Of a DNA stretch of 64,000 bases, positions 58,801 to 64,000 are shown piece after piece; within the stretch, counting starts at the first letter, position 1, and the number at the start of each line of letters is the position of its first letter. The notes under the pieces were generated by a model, which saw only the letters and a program-made list of their open reading frames with translations, was not told where the DNA came from and made no database searches. A program made the position numbers and the translations under genes. This stretch comes from Asterella californica (Eukaryota > Streptophyta > Marchantiopsida > Marchantiales > Aytoniaceae), in the NCBI GenBank assembly GCA_036924285.1, contig JAYKYS010000006.1:28432001-28496000 (forward strand), in the 5' to 3' direction.

Positions 58801-60375
58801 TGTCGTGATGAGAATCTTTCTTAGGGAGGGCGGACCTCCTGATTGTGATTCATTGTGAGATCGATCAAAAGAAAAACAGAGTGCTGTCAACGATCAGAAC
58901 TTAGATTCAATCTCCTGCATCCATCAAATCAAATCAGACACCCAATCTGTGCAAATAAGCTTTCCCAAGACCCAAGAACTTTATTCAAGTCTCAAATTTT
59001 AACATCAAGGTCATCAACGATCAGAATCTTCTACTGTCTCCTGGCGCACCTCCTTCTCTTTTAGTCTAGTTCTTTGTAATAAAAAATATCTCCTGAATTC
59101 CTGTCGCATGTCGATTAACCTAAAACTCAAGGCCCCTGCTAAGCAGCCTCCTAGCTAAGAAGAGTTCATTATGTCTTTATACACACATTCACTTATCAAG
59201 CAGCTCCCTTGCCAAGCAGCCCCTTGTTAAATAAAATTTTTTCAACCCTCAATGCATCTTGATGCAACCCATATTATGAGCTAAGCCACTATTTTAGAGA
59301 TTAAACCATAGCTACAGGACCACCCCACAGGGCTTATAGCCCTCCCATAGTTGTGTCAAGTATCTCTCAACTCATAATCTCGGTTGCATGTGGAGGCTTA
59401 GACCAAGAAGCCCATGTTTAAGGAGGATACTAGTCCCCCGCCCCTAGATGTGCAAGACGTAGCCACACACCCAACATAAACTCCCATCTAGGAGACCAAC
59501 ACGTTGAGATAGGAAACATGAGCCAGGAGGCCAACATGCTGAGATAGGAACATGATCCAGGAGGATTTGATCCAAAGATCTCTTTTTCCTAGGTGGACAT
59601 CCATTTCACTGAGGTGGCTCCTGTTTCCGTTTAATACAGTAAAGAAACTTGTACACATACTTATAGAATTCGCTTTTATCCTCTTTGCTAGCTTTTTAGA
59701 ATAGCCACACATCTAGAGGTGGGAGACTTGTATCTTCCTTAAACGTGGACTTTCTGACCTAAGCCTCTGCATGCAACTGAGATTATGAGTTAAGAGATAT
59801 CTGATATAGCTATGAGAGGGCTGTATGCCCTGTGGGATGGTCTTGTAGCTGTGGTCTAGGCTCTAAAATCGTGGTTTAGCTAATAATCTGAGTTGCATCA
59901 AGATGGCATCGAGGGTTGAGAAATTTTTATTTAACAAGGGGTTAGCTTGGCTAGGGAGCTGCTTAGCAAGGGACCTGCTTGATAAGTGAGTGAGCGTATA
60001 AGGACATAAGGACCCCTGCTTAGCTAGGGGGCTGCTTGACAGGGGGCTTGAGTTTTAGGTAAATCGTCGTGCGGCGGCAGTTCAAGGGATATTTTTTATT
60101 ATAGAGAACTAGACTGAGAGAGAAGGAGGCGCACGCATGAGACAGGAGAAGATTCAGATCATTGATGACCTTGATGTTAAAATTTGAGACTTGAATAAAG
60201 TTCTTGGGTCTTGGGAAAGCTTATTTGCACAGATTGGATGTCTGATTTGATTTGGTGGATGCAAGAGATTGAATTTGAGTTCTGCTCGTTGATAGCATAT
60301 TTTTCTTTTGATCGATCTCACAATCAATCACAGTCAGGAGGTCCGTCCTCTCTAAGAAAGACTCTCATCAAGACA
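58801..60375. repeat. Two LTR3 copies in inverted orientation
   Basis: Bases 58801-59445 (LTR of element 3, minus strand, ending ACGACA) and 59720-60375 (plus strand, ending AAGACA followed by ACGT) are inverted copies with about 275 bp between them. The shared sequence includes TTATTTAACAAGGGG, GATAAGTGAG and GGTCCTTATGTCC-like segments. No coding sequence is seen. Confidence 0.8.
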
Positions 60376-60429
60376 ACGTTTGCATGAGATCTTCTCATCT
60401 GTGGGTACGTCTTTCGATCAAACCAGTAC

Positions 60430-60800
60430 TGTGCGAGGTCTTACACAGTTTGTACTAAAAAGAACAAAATGAAAATATATTAGTAAGTAAATGAGCTTTG
60501 TGTAGATTTAATAAAATTTATGATGAACAAAACAAGGATGCAAGTACTTCATAAGAAATAAAAGTTTTGTCTTTGCACTTAGTCTAATAAATAATAATAT
60601 CTGAAGTTAGAGTTATTTTTAAAGTATTTGTTAGTTTTCTCGCAACAAATAGAAGATTTTATCTAATCCCTTTAGTCATGCATTTATTATCCATGCAAAC
60701 TGAATGTGCTATTAAAACATTCGTTCACAATCAAGAGTTAAGACTCACACACAGCTCAAAACTTGAGTTATTCATATCTTACTCCAATTTCAAAACGATG
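60430..60800 (+). repeat. Dispersed repeat, uninverted copy
   Basis: Matches 30256-30355 directly and 30868-31118 inverted; it is the collinear reference for the inversion there. Confidence 0.75.
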
Positions 60801-61379
60801 TAACTATCATTGGTTAAAGCTCATATAAAAGTCTCCCTTCAGTTCTCTAAAACAAGAATATAAAATACTGAGTCTTCCAAAAGAGTCTAAGACTGTCTTA
60901 AAGTCTAAAAACTTATACTTCTCTAAATTGGACGTAGACTCATACCTCTACTTCTCTAAGAGTCTCTAGAAACTTCAATACTATCTGTTGCACATTAGCT
61001 GGAATCTTTATTTTTTCTGCAGTTTCTTTTGCTCTCTATTGTCAATCAGACACACATGCATTAGCATCAATCCAACATTCTCTTTCCAAATAAGAATTGA
61101 GGTCTTTCGCAACTTTTATTTTTGTTCACGCAATTGATGTATCTCTCCATAAGAGAAGCACTTGTTGTATGATGCATCCGTCTCGACCATTCCACTTGTA
61201 CCTTGTTGAAATTTGATGATCCGTTCTCATGATTGACATTTGTAAGAGCTTTCGCTGATCAAACACATTGTTGTAGCTCAAAAACATCTGAAAGATGAAT
61301 GATTAACACCATTCTAAGCTTATTGTCACTGAGAGGAACAAATCACTGACATTCTTTATCCCTTGGCTTACCGACAATG
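60801..61379. other. No gene recognised
   Basis: AT-rich, with no open frame of note and no repeat partner seen in the window. Confidence 0.4.
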
Positions 61380-62480
61380 ATCTCATCTCTCCTCACCATC
61401 TCCTCTTCAACTTCTCTTGTCAAGATATCATCTTATTTAGTCAACTATTGCAATCCTATCATAGATGATTTATATCTCGTACCACAGTACGTGCGGGGTC
61501 AAAAACCATTTTCAAGTATCTCTTGTTCAATGGTTTTCCATCCCGTTTCGATCAAGATAGTGATCTTCTCCCATGAATGAGGTGCTTCTTCGATAAAATG
61601 CTTGAAGTTGTAAGTTTTCTCGAGAAAATTAACTTGAGGTCACGGAGTATATGCTTGTTTGATGATGTCATTGAGTTGTGACAAGGTAAAAGCATTCTTT
61701 GACTGGAGAATTGTAAAGAATCTACTGAGCATTTGATCACTTAAGTGAATGTGTCTAGAGGTTGGATGACGATTGGGATCGCTTTAGATTCTTCATAGAC
61801 AATCATTAGCTACACATAAAATAACCTTAGAGGCTTTATGACACACATCACTTTCACTATAAAGAGTATACGCTCTCTAGTTTGCTTGTTCTAGAAAGTC
61901 GCTTCTTGGACATCTTGAATCTAGAAAAACAGATCTTTCATTTTGTTTCAAATGAAAATAATATTCATGTTTTAGTTTCATATGATCAAAACCCGTGCTC
62001 CACAAGCATAATTTCTTACAACAAAACTTCCTTTCATCTCTTCTTGTAATATCAGGATTTACTTTAAAATGGATGAATTTTTCATCAACTCCAGGGGGTG
62101 CCGTTTGGATGATAGATCTGAACTTCTCTGAGTGAAAGTGAATTGCTTCGTAAAATTTCTCTAAAGCATTGCGTCTCTTCGATCTCTGGTGAATCACATG
62201 TATGATATTAATCTCTTGATTGACGTGTCTTTTCGTCCTCGATGGGTACTTCATTGACAAGATTTTCACTTATATCTCTTAGAAGAGTAAAGGACTCATT
62301 TGATGCAGACAAACGAGATAACAATCCTTCACAACTGTGGTTACTGTCTCTCGTAGACCAAACGCCAAAGTCTAATTTCCATGACAATCCTCTCTCCAAC
62401 AGTAAGCTCTCTGATTGAGATAGATCATCCACATTGTCTGTTTCTTTGTTTGATGAGGAGACATTTATGACTGACATCGC
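61380..62480 (-). pseudogene. Unrecognised decayed coding chain
   Basis: Three minus-strand open frames follow each other (62477-62208, 62269-61877, 61740-61552). They contain MSVINVSSSNKETDNVDDLS, then EKFYEAIHFHSEKFRSIIQT with APPGVDEKFIHFKVNPDITR, RKFCCKKLCLWSTGFDHMKL, and FFTILQSKNAFTLSQLND. The consistent order and protein-like composition suggest one old gene or transposon protein. I do not recognise the family. Confidence 0.4.
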
Positions 62481-62997
62481 TTGTCAGATTCTAGACCCAC
62501 CAGATATAATTAAACCTGAAGGCATGAGAGAGAATTGAAATGATGCACCTTTAGTAGCTAATCCAGACAACTTAATGTTGGGCGTTGCAAACTATTTAGC
62601 AGCCGTCGTCAGCCCTAGTACAACTCTCTCCGGAGACAACTCCAACTCTGGGTGACGTTCATCTAAAGTATTGTCGTCATTAATATTTGATTCGTCGTTT
62701 GAAATCTCCTCAATCTCATCGTCCGATTCGAACTAGATTCAAGGTGTACAACAGTCTGATCTTTCTTGGAGGATACTCTTCCGACCAAGTGTACTAACGG
62801 CTAAAGTAAACGACCTCTAGAAAGTTACTCGTCTAGACACTCTGCTGCAGTCACTCGTGAATGGACCGGACGTTCCATGAACTTCATGGGCTATTCTGCA
62901 TCGTGGTTGCCAGACTCCTTAGAACATTGTCCAAAAGTATGAATTTGGATGAATTAAGCACACGTTCAAACATGAGAGCTTGCTTGTCATTGGACGC
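62481..62997. other. No gene recognised
   Basis: A short flank of the LTR below, with no repeat partner found. It may continue the decayed coding chain upstream (acidic residues near 62690-62740 on the minus strand). Confidence 0.35.
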
Positions 62998-64000
62998 TGT
63001 CCTGTTGTGGGACCAGTTAGTATGTAAATTACGCGTATAAGTGCATTTTGCACATAATTGTAGAAGTTGTGGTGTAATAGGATCTAAAACATTGCTCTTA
63101 TGAGCTTAGAATGCACTATTATCTGCTGGGGGTCTCCATGGGGCAGAAAAGGACAAGGTTGAGTCCTTTAGCTTCCCATTGGTCCACCCAAAAGTGAAGA
63201 TAACTTGTCTTCTACCTAAGTGTGCGCTCTGGGAGGTTCGGGACACTTTGACGAGGGATTTTGGGAGATCGGAGGGCATGGGCGGAGAGCTCTCGACGGG
63301 AGGAGCAATCTGACCACAAATTTCACTCGATTTGGAGGTCCAGGGCATACGTTATGGCGATTTGAAGTTCATAGAGTGATGAGAGTACAAGAGTTTCTCT
63401 TCCGATTATAAGATTAAGGGGTTTGAGTGATTGAACCGTCAGATTGAGACCAGATTTCATGAGCTTGTAGTCTGTCAGCTGCTGAAGCTCTGGCCACAAA
63501 TTTCACCACCGGATGTTCTGCGGATTGAGCGCAATGGCGATTTGAAGGCGACGGGGTGCAGAAAGCTGTCAATCTGAAGCAGCAAGTTTGCAGATTTATG
63601 GAGGACGATCAGAACGGTCAAATCGGCTCAAATTTCTTGTGTAGTGAGTTTACCTTCTGAATTGATAGCTCAGGAAGTTGGAGTGGAAATGGACGGTTCA
63701 TTTAGTCGAAGAAGCTTCTGTCCTGAATCTGAGATTGGAAGTGCGTGTTAGTTTCTGTGGATTTGTGTTAATTGTGAGAGGAGATCTAGCCGTCAGATCT
63801 TCCTGAAATTTGACCTGCAAGTAGAGATTTTAGTATCCTACCTACGTGGCAAGTTTAAGAGGAGACTGAGCCGTAGATCTGTACCTATCATGTGTGAAAG
63901 TTCGCTGGTTTTTCTGCCGAGTTGTATCGGCAACGATATCTACTCTAGGTCTCGAGTTGTTAGCGACAGCTGGCTGAAAAGTATCCAGTGCGACATTTGT
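62998..64000 (+). repeat. LTR of the element-2 family, cut by window end
   Basis: Begins TGTCCTGTTGTGG and matches 34276-35280 in the same orientation with moderate divergence. The left flank ends ACGC. It is either a solo LTR or the 5' LTR of an element beyond the window. Confidence 0.85.

Overview
This is nuclear DNA from a land plant, most likely a seed-free plant and perhaps a liverwort-like bryophyte. The evidence is an intronless plant polyphenol oxidase, an insertion made of scrambled plastid and mitochondrial gene pieces, and plant-type retroelements. A group II intron end directly before the rpl2 reading frame recalls a known bryophyte mitochondrial intron position. The species call is inference. 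Only one host gene looks intact; almost everything else is repeats, mobile elements and decayed copies of genes.

Layout. Bases 1-5182 and 19731-24610 are the arms of a roughly 5 kb inverted repeat; position 1 pairs with about 24610, so the left arm probably continues beyond the window. Each arm carries one decayed copy of a gene resembling an N4/N6 DNA methyltransferase. Between the arms lies a block (about 5250-19726) containing a LINE remnant, a complete 10.6 kb Ty3/Gypsy-type LTR retrotransposon (6982-17561) inserted in that LINE, and a Helitron helicase fragment. Just outside the right arm is the polyphenol oxidase (24614-26587, minus strand). At 27664-31690 there is a third, rearranged copy of arm sequence, with a 0.76 kb internal inversion. 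A second LTR element, decayed and 5'-truncated, covers 31727-36312.

Bases 36365-49276 are a second copy of the block found between the arms (repeat, LINE, Helitron). Here the LINE was interrupted not by a retrotransposon but by a 5.1 kb organellar mosaic (38123-43232) with pieces of psaB, rps7, ndhH, atp1, rrn18, rpl2 and nad5, a group II intron end and a phage/plasmid-type helicase fragment. The two copies serve as each other's empty site. Copy 1 also lost about 4 kb (LINE 5' part, a copia fragment and the Helitron Rep) by a microhomology deletion. The Helitron-like element at 46716-50164 has Rep, helicase and an endonuclease-like domain.

The right part (51340-64000) holds repeats related to a third LTR family, a minus-strand third Ty3/Gypsy element (54819-58800), an unrecognised decayed coding chain (61380-62480), and the start of another LTR of the second family (62998 to the window end).

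Two patterns stand out. First, the long LTRs of element 1, and a decayed relative in element 2, carry two consecutive small ORFs encoding a duplicated domain I do not recognise; the stop codon between them is conserved. Second, inverted fold-back duplications occur at every scale from 14 bp to 5 kb, often exactly at truncation points, suggesting recurrent template switching or palindrome-forming repair in this region.
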